NCBI RefSeq assembly: GCF_041296385.1
Contig: NC_091022.1
Span: forward strand, 26,555,967 to 26,619,966
Direction: 5' to 3'
DNA from: Aphelocoma coerulescens
Lineage: Eukaryota; Chordata; Aves; Passeriformes; Corvidae
Length of the DNA: 64,000 nucleotides
Position numbers and translations under genes: made by a program. A model generated the notes under the pieces. The model ran no database searches. It saw only the letters and a program-made list of their open reading frames with translations, and was not told the DNA's origin. Below, piece after piece: positions 48,801-61,500 of the stretch. Position 1 is the stretch's first letter. Every line of letters begins with the position of its first letter.

Positions 48801-51800
48801 AAGACTTATAAACTCTTTAGAAAGTATGTAAACACTCATGCCTCATGGCATAAGCCCACCTAATAACAGGGTTTAGGAGAAAAATACCTTGTAGAGGTAG
48901 TTTATTCCCTTGTTGGCTTGGAAGGGGTTTTTAGTAATTCTTTGTAAACAGTGGTAACTAGTCACTGATCTCTGATCATTTATTTGGCACAGATCTTGTT
49001 GCTCTGGACTGAGCATTAGCAGCAATGTCAGTGCTCTGGTAGAAGAGGAGAATTAATACAGTTCTTCAGAACAGGAAAAAAAAAAATCTTTTGTACTGTG
49101 ATGCTCACTGTAAATTGAATATATATTTCTGGCATTTGGCTTGATTGCATTTAAAGGCCATGTTTAGTAGTGCCCCTCAAATTGACTGTATAGGGAATCT
49201 CGGTAAGAAGCAGTGGAGTTCTTGCATTTGACTTCCTTGAAAGCAAAAGACTTAGTAGTTGCTGAAATAGGAAAAATATTTATGCAGCAGAGTACTCAGC
49301 TAGACTTCTTTTGTCTGAAAAAATACCAAATTAAGTCAATTGCCTTAGGTTTTTCAGAAAGTTGACTGTACATTGGCCTCACTGTTACTTATTAGGTAAA
49401 GGGGATTTGTATGGAAGTTACTTCTTTGTGTTTAATATGTAGACAAATGCAGTGAGGAAAGAGTGGTCAGAGTGGTATTACTGCAGCTGAAAGTCAAGTG
49501 CCCAGAGAAGCAGAAGTCTAAAATAATTTAGTTTGGAACTGAAAAGAAAATATTCTTCTGATCGGATGGGATACAGAGTATGCTTTTTTCATTTTATGCA
49601 GAGAATAAAATGTTAAAAGATATGGAAAACCAGACATGTTTCAGAGTCTTTTAAATTTGAAATCTAGAATTATTTTTAAAGGACTAAATATATGGCTCTG
49701 AATGTTATTAAAGACCTTTGATAAATTGATCTTAATTTCATAGCCTAGTTATTTTTATAGCTTATTTCCTGAAGTATATTCTGTTCTTGAGCAGAGATAA
49801 ACGTAATTTCCATGTTGCATATCCTATTTTAAGGGCTGCAGATTCAAGACAATTCCCAAATATTGATTATTTTAATGAACATTTGCATTAAGTGTCTGAA
49901 CTTAGCACTGTGGAGGAGGAGACACAGAAATGGTAGCGAGTGTCTCAGTGCTGGATCTCTAAAATGTTTTTTTTGTGTGATTTGATGTCTGTGCTGAACG
50001 CTGAGGAAAATGGTCAAATTAGCATCCATCATTTTCTTTATCAGTTCTCTGCAGTTGCCTGGTGCGGGCTGTGCTGGCGAACAAAAGAATTTTGATTTCT
50101 TGATTATTGGAAAAAAGCAATTGAAATGAGTGTTGGGGCAAATAGGCAGGAAGCAAGCAGGCATGACCCTTGTGCTGCGAAAGAGCTTTCTAATTAACTT
50201 CACCAGTTTCAATCCTGAGCTGCTTCTGAAGTGTATTAAATACATCTAATGCATATTTAGAGTATTCTTCAGTTTTTGTTGCTTGGTTTGAATAAATACC
50301 ATCACCTTCCCATCAAGCCCAGTGTGGAAGGATTAGCAGTGTGATTTTCCTCAACAGCACGAGTACGCCTACACCTCTGAAATCATGACTTCCAGATACA
50401 AAGGTTATTTATGAGGCTTTCCAGTGTGTCTGCTGACCTTCTACTCTGAGCCTTTTTTCCATCCCTCATATCACCTGCATTGAAGGATAGCTGTCTACCA
50501 GAGAACAGCCAGGGAAATGGCTCTGGTGGAGCTGTCTGTTGGTGGCACTCCACCCTTCTCTTTTAGTGTTCTCTCTCCTTTTTGGCTCATTCTGCCCTCT
50601 TCTCAAGAAGCCCAGACTCTGTGCTTCAGCATTTGTGTGCAGCAGCTTCTCTTTAGCCCTTTTTCTTTTCTTTCCTTTTAGCCCAAGGAGAAAGAGGGAG
50701 GGAAGGAGTGAGTGCCAGGAAAGTCCTGGGAGACTGTCAGCCACTAGCGAGGCACTGCCTTGCAGCTGAGGCAGGGTTCTTTGGGGCAGCAGTAGATAGC
50801 ACACCCAGGTACCTGTCAGGGCTTCCAAGGCTGACTTTCCCAGCATTTCTCCATTCCCTGCTGCTCAAGGAGTTCTGCCCTTCTGCCACACCCATGAGCA
50901 TCATGGCTGTACTGTGGCTGTCACCTCCGCCTGTCTACCATGTGCTCTTGCTGCACAGCTTGTCCAGGAACAGAAGTGACCTGTGTAAAACCAGTTCAAA
51001 TGCTTTGGAAAGTGATCTGCTTCCTGCTCTCCCTTTTCACAAGGCTAATTTTCACCAACACTGCATTTGGCATTTCTTTTTGACTTTCAGAAGGTGTTCA
51101 GTAAACTTGTGACTAGTTACTTGACCTGCCTGTGGTAGCTGATTCTCTGAATCAGTGAGCCAGGGAGTCCTTTCCCCTTCTGTCTTGCAGAGCTGATCCA
51201 TCATCACTTGACTCCCTAGCAAGCAGTTTGTTTTCTCTACAGCCAAAAGAGTTCTACCAAGGTGATTTTCACCTTGGCTTCTGGGAATGGTCAGCCTGAG
51301 ACTTTCAGACTGGTACTGGGATCTGCTACTCCTGGATGTTCTCAGCATTCCTGTCTCTCCTCTGTTTTCTGCTACCTCAGTTTATGTGCAGTCCCTAAAC
51401 TGATGAAAGTAGTCATTCAGGTTCCATCCCCTCAGCATACATCCTTCAGATCTTTGCCTTTGGAGTTTCTCTGTGACTTGAGCAAAGACCCATTTACATG
51501 ATCAAGCCAACTTCTTTTCTATCTGTGTGTCAAGTGAGATACCATTTGTAGAGGTCAAAGTTTCTTTTGGGGTATTTACTGCATGGGGGTCTTGCCTGGC
51601 CTTAAGTCTTTTTTTTTTCTCTCCTTTGCTCCCAGAAAATGTCAAAAGTTTAATCCCACTGCTTGGAAACTTAGGCCATCATTTTAAATTGTCTTACAAT
51701 TAAAACTTCTTAACTTCAAGTTATGCTGTTACACACAAGGATATATGGAGAGGGGGTTTTCTGCACCCTTAACACTGCTCACTACCTATTTTTTTTTTTT

Positions 51801-52525
51801 CCTGCTTAAAGCAGAGTTTCTCTTGCTGCCTGAATTGGAAGTCCAACAGCCTTTGTGTGCAGCTCACTGGCAGTCCCATGCTTAGAGTCAGCACAGATAA
51901 CCATCTCGGGAATCTGGGTTATTGGAAGTTGCTCTGATGCACGGTCTTTGCCAGCAAATCTCTGGATTTCATCAGCATTCTCTTTATGTCCTGTGCTTCA
52001 TTCCTGGGTGTCATTGATAGGGTACTGCAGCCTCTAACTTTTCAAACCATTTGTGATACAGCCTGAGTTTTGTTTGGGCCCTTCTGTATCTCTCCATGTC
52101 TATTAAGACAGGTTTTGCTCAGGTGCTATGTTTCCCATTTCTGTGATGCCACAATCTTGTGGTTGTTCTCATCCCTGTGAAATTCTGATTCTATAAAAAG
52201 ATAAGAGAAAGAGGGGAAGAAAGCATCATGGCCATGAAGTACCAGTCCATTTCTTTGGCTTTGCTCACTGGCTCTGCTTTGGCTGACTCACTGCTGGGTG
52301 TTGTTGGATGTAGCTGCTGTTCTCTGTTGTTCCTGAGCAGGATCCATCCCTGACTATGTTGATGTTGCTGCTTTTGTCCCTGCTAGGAATTTCACTTCAA
52401 GTTACTGATTTGCAGGTGCTGCTGGAGACAGGATATTGGACCAGGCAGACCTCTGCTCTGACCCAGTACTGCTGTTCTTAAGACTGACTCAGCATCTGTT
52501 TAATTGGTGGAATATATCAGCTTGA

Positions 52526-52540
52526 GGGGGGGGGGGGGGG
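52526..52540 (+). repeat. G15 homopolymer
   Basis: Fifteen consecutive G in an AT-rich intron context, followed by AACTGAACAC. Likely length-variable and error-prone in sequencing. Confidence 0.95.
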
Positions 52541-55481
52541 AACTGAACACTTTATTATTTTTATTCACAAGAGCCCGAACTACCTTTTTTTTCCAGTTAA
52601 GTGGTTTTTAAGGGATGTTGCAAAAGCAGATGGACAAAAAGCTGTGTCATACTCACCTGCAAGCAAACAAATGGCAGCATTGCCAGTGTGATTAATTGTT
52701 GCTGTACTAGAGGGGCTGTTGTTCCTGCAGTACGAGCTCTAATCTGCCTGCTGGCCCTATTCAGATAATTGTGCTCACACACATTTAGAAGCACCTTAAG
52801 TTAGGTATCAACAGGCTTCCTTCCTCTTGCTGCAGAATTCTAGGACCCAAAAAATGAGGCTGCCTCCTCCTTCTCTGGGAAGCTGTTGGCTGGATGGAGG
52901 AGGTGTATTGACTTTCCTTGCTGTGAGGATGGGTAGGTAGGGCATGAGAAGATAGGACGTGTAACAAGAAGTATTCTCCAGCAGTTCCTTTTTTAGACTC
53001 CTCTGTTCTCCTGCTTGCTGTATCTGTGTCATTTCTATTTACCAGTGCATATCTTTGCCCAGTTCTGTTTCATTAACCATTTTCCTGCCCTGGAAGCCAT
53101 TCTTTGTTAACCAAAAAAATAAAACCAAAAACCCAGCCCTAAACATGAATGGCTTGGGAACTTGAGTGGTAACATATTTTTCCCTTATGCTTTCTGCTGC
53201 ATTGGAATAGCTGCTCTGGTACCTTGATTTTGGTTGTTGGTAGGATTGTGGTACTCATTTGCTCCAGGTTAAGTATTTTGCCAAACTGGAAACAAAAGGA
53301 AAAATGCTTATTTACCTTCTCCTCTGTTTACCACCTACTTGTTAAATATTGTGAAAAGCCTTTTGAGTTGTGTATCACAGAAATTGCACTCGTTTTAGTG
53401 GTGGTCAGCCAGCAATGGCATCAGTCTGCTGTACATCTAGTGCCATACATGTAGATAAGGCCATAAGGGAAGGTATTAGCTGATATAGATTAAATCTGCC
53501 ACCTTGAAAAGGACAGGATTTTTATGTTGGAGAAAATTTACTGTGGAGCATATTCATGCTAATATTCTTCTCAAGAAAATTATCAAGATTAAGTGATAGA
53601 ACTAAGTAGTATCTGCACACAGTCATAATATTTTCACCTTAAAGTAGTTTTCCTTACTTTCATAACCTGCAGGTACCTTGGAGGAATATTACAAACATTT
53701 GAAACCATACTTAAATTCCGGTTCCTGCTTTAAAATTCTTGGAAGTTCTGTCTTAAAGCTGAAACAAATTTGTGGTGAGGCTCCCTGCAGTCTATATATC
53801 AGTGGATAGCAAAATTTTTATGGGTAGCATGTTTTGGAATATGATAAAGTAGCTTTACCTTTCTCAGCATCTTTCCAGATGCTGTGTAAAGTAATGTGTA
53901 AATCTATTACAGATTAACCTTCTTAGCTGTCAGGTTGCAGCTTTTATTTAGGTTTCTGCTGATCAGATTAAAAATGCTGCAGTCACGAGTTGTGTTGTTA
54001 ATATTAAATTTTGTATTCTGGTCTGTAATAAATTACTTTCCTCTGTGCATTGGAAAAAGTGGTTAGTAGAGCTCAGAGTTTAATTAGTAGGCTGTTGATG
54101 AGACAGAACAGGTATTGAGAGTCATTGTTCTGAATTACTGTGAAATTTGTTAGTATTGTTGTGGCTTTTGTTTTTTGTTGCTTGACAGAGGCTGAGGTAC
54201 AAACCCTTAAATGTTGCTGAATTAAATCATTTAATGACAAAATTACCAGGGCTTTTTGAATTTGCAGTCAAACAGGTTTCAGATATTGATGCTGCAGTAT
54301 ACTGTTATGTCTCACTTAATATTCTTGTTTTGCAAAACAGACTCTTGTTTTTCTCCAGTTTTGTTCCTCTGCCATTTCCTTTAGACTAGGAGCATTGCTA
54401 CCACCATTTCTACATGAAATCATTCCAAGTTTGAGGATGCAATGGATTTTTCAGATCTTAGCTCTGTCTTTCCCATGTCCTCTGCTTGTTTCCTTCTTAT
54501 TGACAGAGTATTTTCTTGGCCTTTTAATAAAAATCTCTAGCCTATGAACCAAGATTTTTGTTGACCCATGACTCTTTCCACTCTGCAGTTCTGACACTTC
54601 ATGGAAATAGGAACCTTAATCTGTGTGCAGGCTCTGTTCTGGTTCTGTCCTTCTGCCTTTCTTCTACCACTCACTGCCATCATTTTCTAGTGGAGTTCCT
54701 CATAAGCTTTGCCTCTGAAAAAGGGCAATGCCAGACACCCATACAAGTTTGGCACATTTGCACCAAAACTATATATGTGGTACAGTATGGGCTCATTGTG
54801 ATCCAAACTTACTGTGCCTTTGGTTGAAGCCTGACCAGTCAATAATCACTCTTGTTTCTTTTGGTTTGCCTTCAGCTTCTGCTCCGTTGTTCAGCATCCA
54901 ATTTTTAGTTGCATTCTACTTTCATCTAAATTTCAGAAGTGCTGGGATATGGGATGATATGCAGGAGGGAAGATACATCTGCTGTAATGAAGCATGTGCC
55001 TCTTCTGTGACCTGCTGGCTCATGCTCTTGGAGTGTCTTTTCTCTTTGGTTCCAGACTGTGATTCTTTCTACCCTCTTCTAATTTCATCTTTTTTTATGA
55101 GTAATGTTATTAAGAGCGGCACGCTTCTAATATTTCATCTCCAGTCATGGTCTTTACATGTTTGAAATAAATAGGCTTTTGTATCTCCCTTTAGTCAAAT
55201 TTCATCAAAGGATACCATATTTTAGTGTTTTAACCCTGGACACTTCAACACACTTCTAAGCTTGTATCTTAAGTCACTGTTGAGCCTTAGGTCTTATTTT
55301 AAAGCAGTGACTGCAGAAATTTGGCTTCAGTTTGTTGCCTTCCTCGTCTCTGGTATATGCATTCCTTGTTAGAGTTGTGTGGTCTTTACAGTTTTTTCTG
55401 TACTGCTTGTCCAGTGCTGCTGTATCCATTCTCCCCAGTGTGACATCCCCTATTAGGGATGAGAACGGCTTCCCACAGTGT

Positions 55482-55504
55482 ATTGCATGCATCATGCATG
55501 TAAT
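55482..55504. repeat. 23-base imperfect palindrome
   Basis: ATTGCATGCAT and ATGCATGTAAT flank a single C; the arms are reverse complements with one mismatch. It includes octamer-like ATGCAT motifs. Probably incidental. Confidence 0.8.
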
Positions 55505-58500
55505 GCAGTGGCTTCTTTAATTGCAGAATTTTTTTCCACACTGCTGGTAACCATTTTTATGTGCTGTTACATCTTTCAGGTTTTTTTTTTTTTCTGGTTC
55601 TATTTGTTTTCACTTTTTCTTACTGAATCTTGTTTTCACTTAGTCCGTTTGTTTCTAATGTCTGCATTCTTGTGTTTAAGTCGTCTCTTCAGTATTGAAT
55701 TTACTGTTCAGGATAGACAAGTCATGGCTGTTTCTTGTCCATTCATGCCTGTCCCCAGAACACTGGATTTTTATAGTACAGTCCCTGTTCTGTTCTGGGA
55801 CAAAGCGGGGAGGAGTGCAGCCTTGCTCTTCTCGGAACAGCTGCTAATTCAGAGGCTGTGTGCTCCTTGAAGGAAGGGGGAGGAGAAGATGAAAAGAAGG
55901 GAAGCGAGAGATGTCAACTGAGGGGAGCAAAATCCAAATATTTGTTCAGAAATGGAACTCACTTGTCTTGTGTATGTCAGGAGCAGTAGCTTTTCAAAAG
56001 CTACTTAATCAGTTGCTTGCAGTAGTATGAACACACCCATGCTGAAAATCCAGTTTTGCATTTAAAGAAACTTGATAAAAGCAAGCAAACAAAAAAGAAA
56101 AAGGAGGATAATAAATTCTACAGAGCATGAAATGTGTGTGTTGTTTACAAGATATCTCTAGCCTAGCACAACTCTCAATGGGCCGATGATAAGGTTCCAG
56201 TCTGAGAGTGGCGGAGCTGCGGTTTTAACTCCCTGTTTTAGTGACTGTGTTACTCTGTCCAAGTTCACCCTGGAAATTGTGATGCCTTTCAGTTTCTCTT
56301 CTCCATAATAGGAAAAAAAGTGCTTTCCTCAGTGGTGGTTTTGAGGAAAGGTGTGTTTCAGAGATAAAACACTTCCATGTTATGGTAATGGGAACCACAG
56401 AAGACTCCAGCCAAGTCAGCAGCATCTGTCTCAAAACTGCCACTTAAGCTTTGCATGCAGATTAGTCTGTGTCCTCAAGCACAGCAGTGGCACAGCTGAC
56501 CTGGTTGAACTCTGCAGTATGCAGGTAAGAGCAAAGCCTTGTTTCAGGTGAGATGCAGAACATCTGAAATGATAGAAGCCTTTAGGAGACTGTAAGGCAC
56601 GATTTCTGAGGGAGGGTGTGTCTTATATTCCTGGTGTTGTAAAGTGTAAAATGGAGTACTTGCGTGGTTTTGAAAGTCTTCTTGAAGTTTGTGGGAGTAG
56701 GATTTTCAGAAGGATCTGGTGGCTCTGGGCAGCAGCAGGCTGTCAAAGCATGCTCCATCATGTTCTGTGTTCAGTGGATATATGGGGCCATTCTAAAGTG
56801 AAAGCAATTACTGTATCTGATTTTGAGAAATGGCAGTTACTGTCAATGGGTATTTTATTTACACAAGAACTGCTACTGCTTTGGCATCTCTGAAAATCAA
56901 GACATTAAATTACACTGTCTTGCATTAAGAGATTTGTCAAAACTACAGAAGAGGACAAAACTCATGTAATCTCTTCTGGCACTGCCTGGCAAAATCAAGC
57001 TTTTTGACTCAAAGTGCTGAATGAATGGTGTTTCTATCATAGGGAGCTTGCAGATGGGTTTGGGGAGTCTTGCTTTGATTTTGAGGTCACCATGTCCGGG
57101 TCCTGGTGGGTCCCTTCCAAAGACATGTGGAGGTCCAGGGCTTGCAGTTACCTCACCAGCACTAATCATTTGCTGTAGCTACATTTATAGGATTTGTTTC
57201 ACATTTTGGGCAATGCTTCTTTTTATTCCCCTTTTATTTTTCTAGGCTTGTTGTCATGGTATCTGGCACTTCCCATTCAGATATTAAAATTGAGTGAGTG
57301 GTGTCTGTATGTCTGGTTCATTTTCCCTCTCTTATCCTCTCCCCGAGGGAGAGTTTTACGTGGGATGTAGCACGCTGTTTGCAAGGGCTTCCTTTGGGGG
57401 ATTTTTTAATCATGTAGCAGCGTCTCTGTTGGAGAAGGCCTGGTGTAAAGAAGCCCCTTCCACTTGGGCTGAAGTTTATTAAATCCTGTGTGCGTAGGGT
57501 TCCCGTGGGACCTCATTGTGCAACGCGTGTCTCCCCTCGAGCTCCCCAAAAAAAGGCCTGTCTCCTGCATGAATGAGCTTTTATCTGAGTCTCTCTGGCA
57601 TTAAGGCAGCGATAGGAATTTTCTCTGTGCAGATAACCTGATGGGGAGGGCCATTGCTATTTGGCTATCAGGGCTCTGATGCCTTGAGGGGAGAGAGCTT
57701 GCTTGAGGGATCTTGTCCCATCTGAGGAGCTTTGTGTCATTATGTAGCCTTTGCAGGTGCTCTGGCTGTGGAACTTTGAGGATTTTTTCCCAGAGGTTTG
57801 GGGTTAGCTTTACTTTTTTACTTTTTGTGAAACTATAAGCATGTTTCTTAGGAGGGGATCTGTTATGAGTGCATTTCACTGTTAGTCTGGAACCAGGCTT
57901 TCCTCTCCAGTAGTATTTAAAGAAGGATCTACTCAACTCTGATAATGCTGATGGCTGTTTTTAACCAAGGACAAGTCATGTTTCTTAATTGTAGGTGCAC
58001 TGTAGCATCACACCATATCTGGGACTCTAGACTGGATTGCATTTAAATACAGCTGCCTTCTCCTAATGTGGAAGTGGGATCTTCTCAAAAGAACTAAGGG
58101 CACTTCAAGTGTAGTAATTTGATGGAAGGTCCCCAAACAAAGCTTGTACTCAAGTAACTTTCCTGCAAAAGGCAAAAACCAAGTGATTTATTTATTCTCT
58201 CTTGTCTAGTTTTTGCTTGAGAAAGATTGTGCACTTTTCCCCAAATTCTTGCAAAAGCAAGAGTTAGTAGGGGGAGAATGCTTCCTTACTATTCATGGAC
58301 AACATGTATTAAATAAATCCTAGTTTGTACAAACATAAGGAGTCTGTATTGTAAATAAACTATGGACTAAATGGGTGCTGTGATAGAGCTGCACTAACAC
58401 AGAACAAGTTACCCTTCATAGATGGGTTGCAGTGAATTGGGACTGTGACAGCCATAGCTTAATTGTTTGGTCCTAGGAGCACTGTGTGTAGAAGATGCCT

Positions 58501-61500
58501 CCCTCCTGATTTGCTTCTCCTGAGACTGCAGTGTGCATTGCTGGGGTGACAGCAGGTGATTCTCCTTGGGTAAAGAGGTGGAGGATGAATGAGACTGACA
58601 TTATATGGTATAAAAAAGCATCAGACAAGGAGCAGGTTTTGAACTGGTCTCGTGATCAGATCTCATTTTCCCTTGATCTGAATTTTCTCTCGATAGCTTT
58701 ACCTCCATTTTTAGGTGAACAGCTCTATTTGTTGATAACTGTTGCGGAAACAACAATAAAAAACCCTTGACCCTCTTTGTACGTTATGAATATATCTTCT
58801 CAAGGGTTTTATGTAACCTCCTCCAAAAGCCTCTACTTCATATGGCTTTTCATATGAGTTGCAGTCATTCCTTTTCATCCCAGGAATGTGTTTAAAACAC
58901 TTCTGAAATGGTTTGAAGGCTCACAGGGGGGTGTTCTGAAATGGGCCTGCCAGCTGGAGCAGGGCTTGCCTTGAATGTCAGAAGTCTCTTTGGTTACTCT
59001 TTCTTAAAGGACAGAAAGCAATCTCCCTGCCAGCCATCTATAGGTGCTATTTATTACAAACATCTCAAGCTTGAGAAACACTGGGAAAAGTGGAAGAGCA
59101 TGTGCAGGTTTGCATGGAAGAGCCGCAGGTGGACAGGAAGTTGTGCTGAGTTTTTGTGATAGAGAGAAGCTCACCCCATGACCAGTTTCTCCCCTAGATG
59201 TCACCGAGGTTTGAACAGGCAAAAATAGAGCTGGGGAGATCTGGAGAATTCGTGGTGAGCATTATTTATCTTTTGGTCCCAAAGGCAGAGTGACTGAAGG
59301 CTGTTACTGTCTGACGGCTCCTGCCTGGCTGATGCGAGATGAGCTGTCAGACGTGCCCTACTTCCAAAGGGAGGGATTGTGGCAGGGAAGCAGCGGCGCT
59401 CGCTGGCGCTCGTGTTACGGCTGTCAGGAGGGCAGCTTTAATGAGGTTTTACATTTGGGCAGGGGACAACAAAACCACAATTTAAGGCAGTTTGGATTGC
59501 TGCTGTCCTATTCTGTGCTTGTTCTCGTGAGTGACTGCTTATAGTAGGGACCATAGTGCTTTAATGTGATATTGCGTTCCGCAGTCATTTATTTCCAAAT
59601 AAAAAGGATGTTTCTAACCATTTTTTTTTAATTTACCTGGTCACAGGTGGGCAACTGAAAGTTGCACTTACCTCTAAGTTGCTGTTTAGAATAGTTTTCT
59701 GTAACAGGAAGGCTTCAGACTTTACTGAGAAAGCAGTTTGCTTCTGCTTTGCTTGTGGCAATGGTTGTTCTTCATAGAACCAGCAGGAACAGTGTATTTG
59801 TAGAGCTTCAGAGTAGAAGAGATTATAGAGCACTTAAGGCATCTTGCTAAAACATTCCCTGGATTAATTTCTGCTTGAGCTAGAGCATAGTTTTCAGGAA
59901 AAAAAAAAAATCAAGCTTTTGGAATTTCCAGTGGTAGAAGAACTGACAAAATGGTTGGTAGGTACTTAAATGCATGTTACCTATAGTGTCAAAAACAGAG
60001 TAAATGGCTTCCACAGGAGAAGAGAATTCACTATATTGTTTCTAGTCTGGTTTCACTTGCCAAGCAGTCGGACTTGGGATACATAACTCCGTGGACAGAC
60101 ATTAGAGTAAGAAAAAAAAATTAATTTGTACTTCAGGTGAATACTAATGTAGTAGTGTTTGGGTTCAGCTTCAACTTTTTTTGATCAGGTAGGCAGATTG
60201 ACCCCCTTATCTCAACTGAAGGAGGTCTTGTGCTGTAGTCAATTCTCATGGCACCATCACAAGGCATCAGTGTTTCACTTGGAGCATATGCACCCAGGAG
60301 CAGGCTCTTCCTCAGCAAAGCACAGGCAGATCAGAAGCAGCAATTTTTCTTTCCCTTTCTGATTGTGTGACTTTTATGGCAAGAATAATTCTAACTCTTT
60401 TGTCAATGTTGCAGGCTTGATGTGGCCTGTGTCAGTCTTTCATTTGAGCATTCCTAAAGTATGCCACAGTTAACTTGGTTTGTCAGGATGTAATCTTTGT
60501 GCTATCTAAATGTGTATATTTGTGGTTTACTGAGGATCTTAAGTTGCTTTATACCTTCCCTCTGTTCTTTGTACTTATCCTCTGTTCCTCCTGTCTTTCT
60601 ACAGTCAATTTTCATGAGCAAGGAGTTTGGGTTTTTTCCACTTACCAGTGGAAATAAACAATTTAGGGCCAAGATCTGTTTCCTGAGATAGACCTGTAGG
60701 AAAGTGTCTTTCTGGTGACCTCCTGTTCACAATTCCCAGTTAGAAATCTGTTGGCTTTTTTAATCCATTTAATGTGTGCTATGTTAATTTGGTTTTAGTC
60801 AATTAATAAGCAGTACCAAATCAAGTCCTTTAGAGAAGACCAAGTATATCAGTGTTGATTTAATGGCATTCTTAAAATTTATAGGTCAAACTTGTAATCT
60901 CATCAAGGAGGTTGTCAGTTTAGTTTGACAGAATCTATTTTGCATAGACTTAATTTGATTGACATTGATTTTATTACCCCTCACTAATTCTTTATTATTA
61001 GAGTCTACCACTGAAGAGTCTGTAATTTTGCCTTGCTTGGCGTTAGACAGCTGGGCCTGTGCTTACTTGGGTCATCCAGTCTTCACTTTGAGTTTCAGTG
61101 CAAAAATTTTTTCCTCCAGGCTCCTGGAATTTGTTGATCACGAGAGAGCCATTAGCCCCTCTTTTTTGAGTCTGTTCTCTGCAAGTAATCCAGAGCATCT
61201 CATTTTAAACATACATAATTTTAGGAGCTCCTGTTTATCATTCACCTGGGTTGCTGTTTATACCTTCACATACTTCTTCAGGTGTACATGATGCCTGTTG
61301 TCTCTGTGCTGTTGCTGTTAGTATCTCCTGGTGAGTCAGGATGAGTGTTATGGGATGTCTTTTCTGTAACCTTAAAAAAAAAAAAATCTTTTGTTATTCC
61401 AACCTTTGGCCAGAGAGGTTTTACGCACTTTTTTTTCTGTTTTCTATAACATTTCTGTTCTAATTCACGGGTTTTTTTTCTATGTGTTTTCCCTTTACCT

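Noticed and set aside
54728..55165. 145-codon + strand frame
   Set aside because: Cys/Phe/Leu/Ser-rich translation of pyrimidine-rich DNA with no motif; similar spurious frames surround it.
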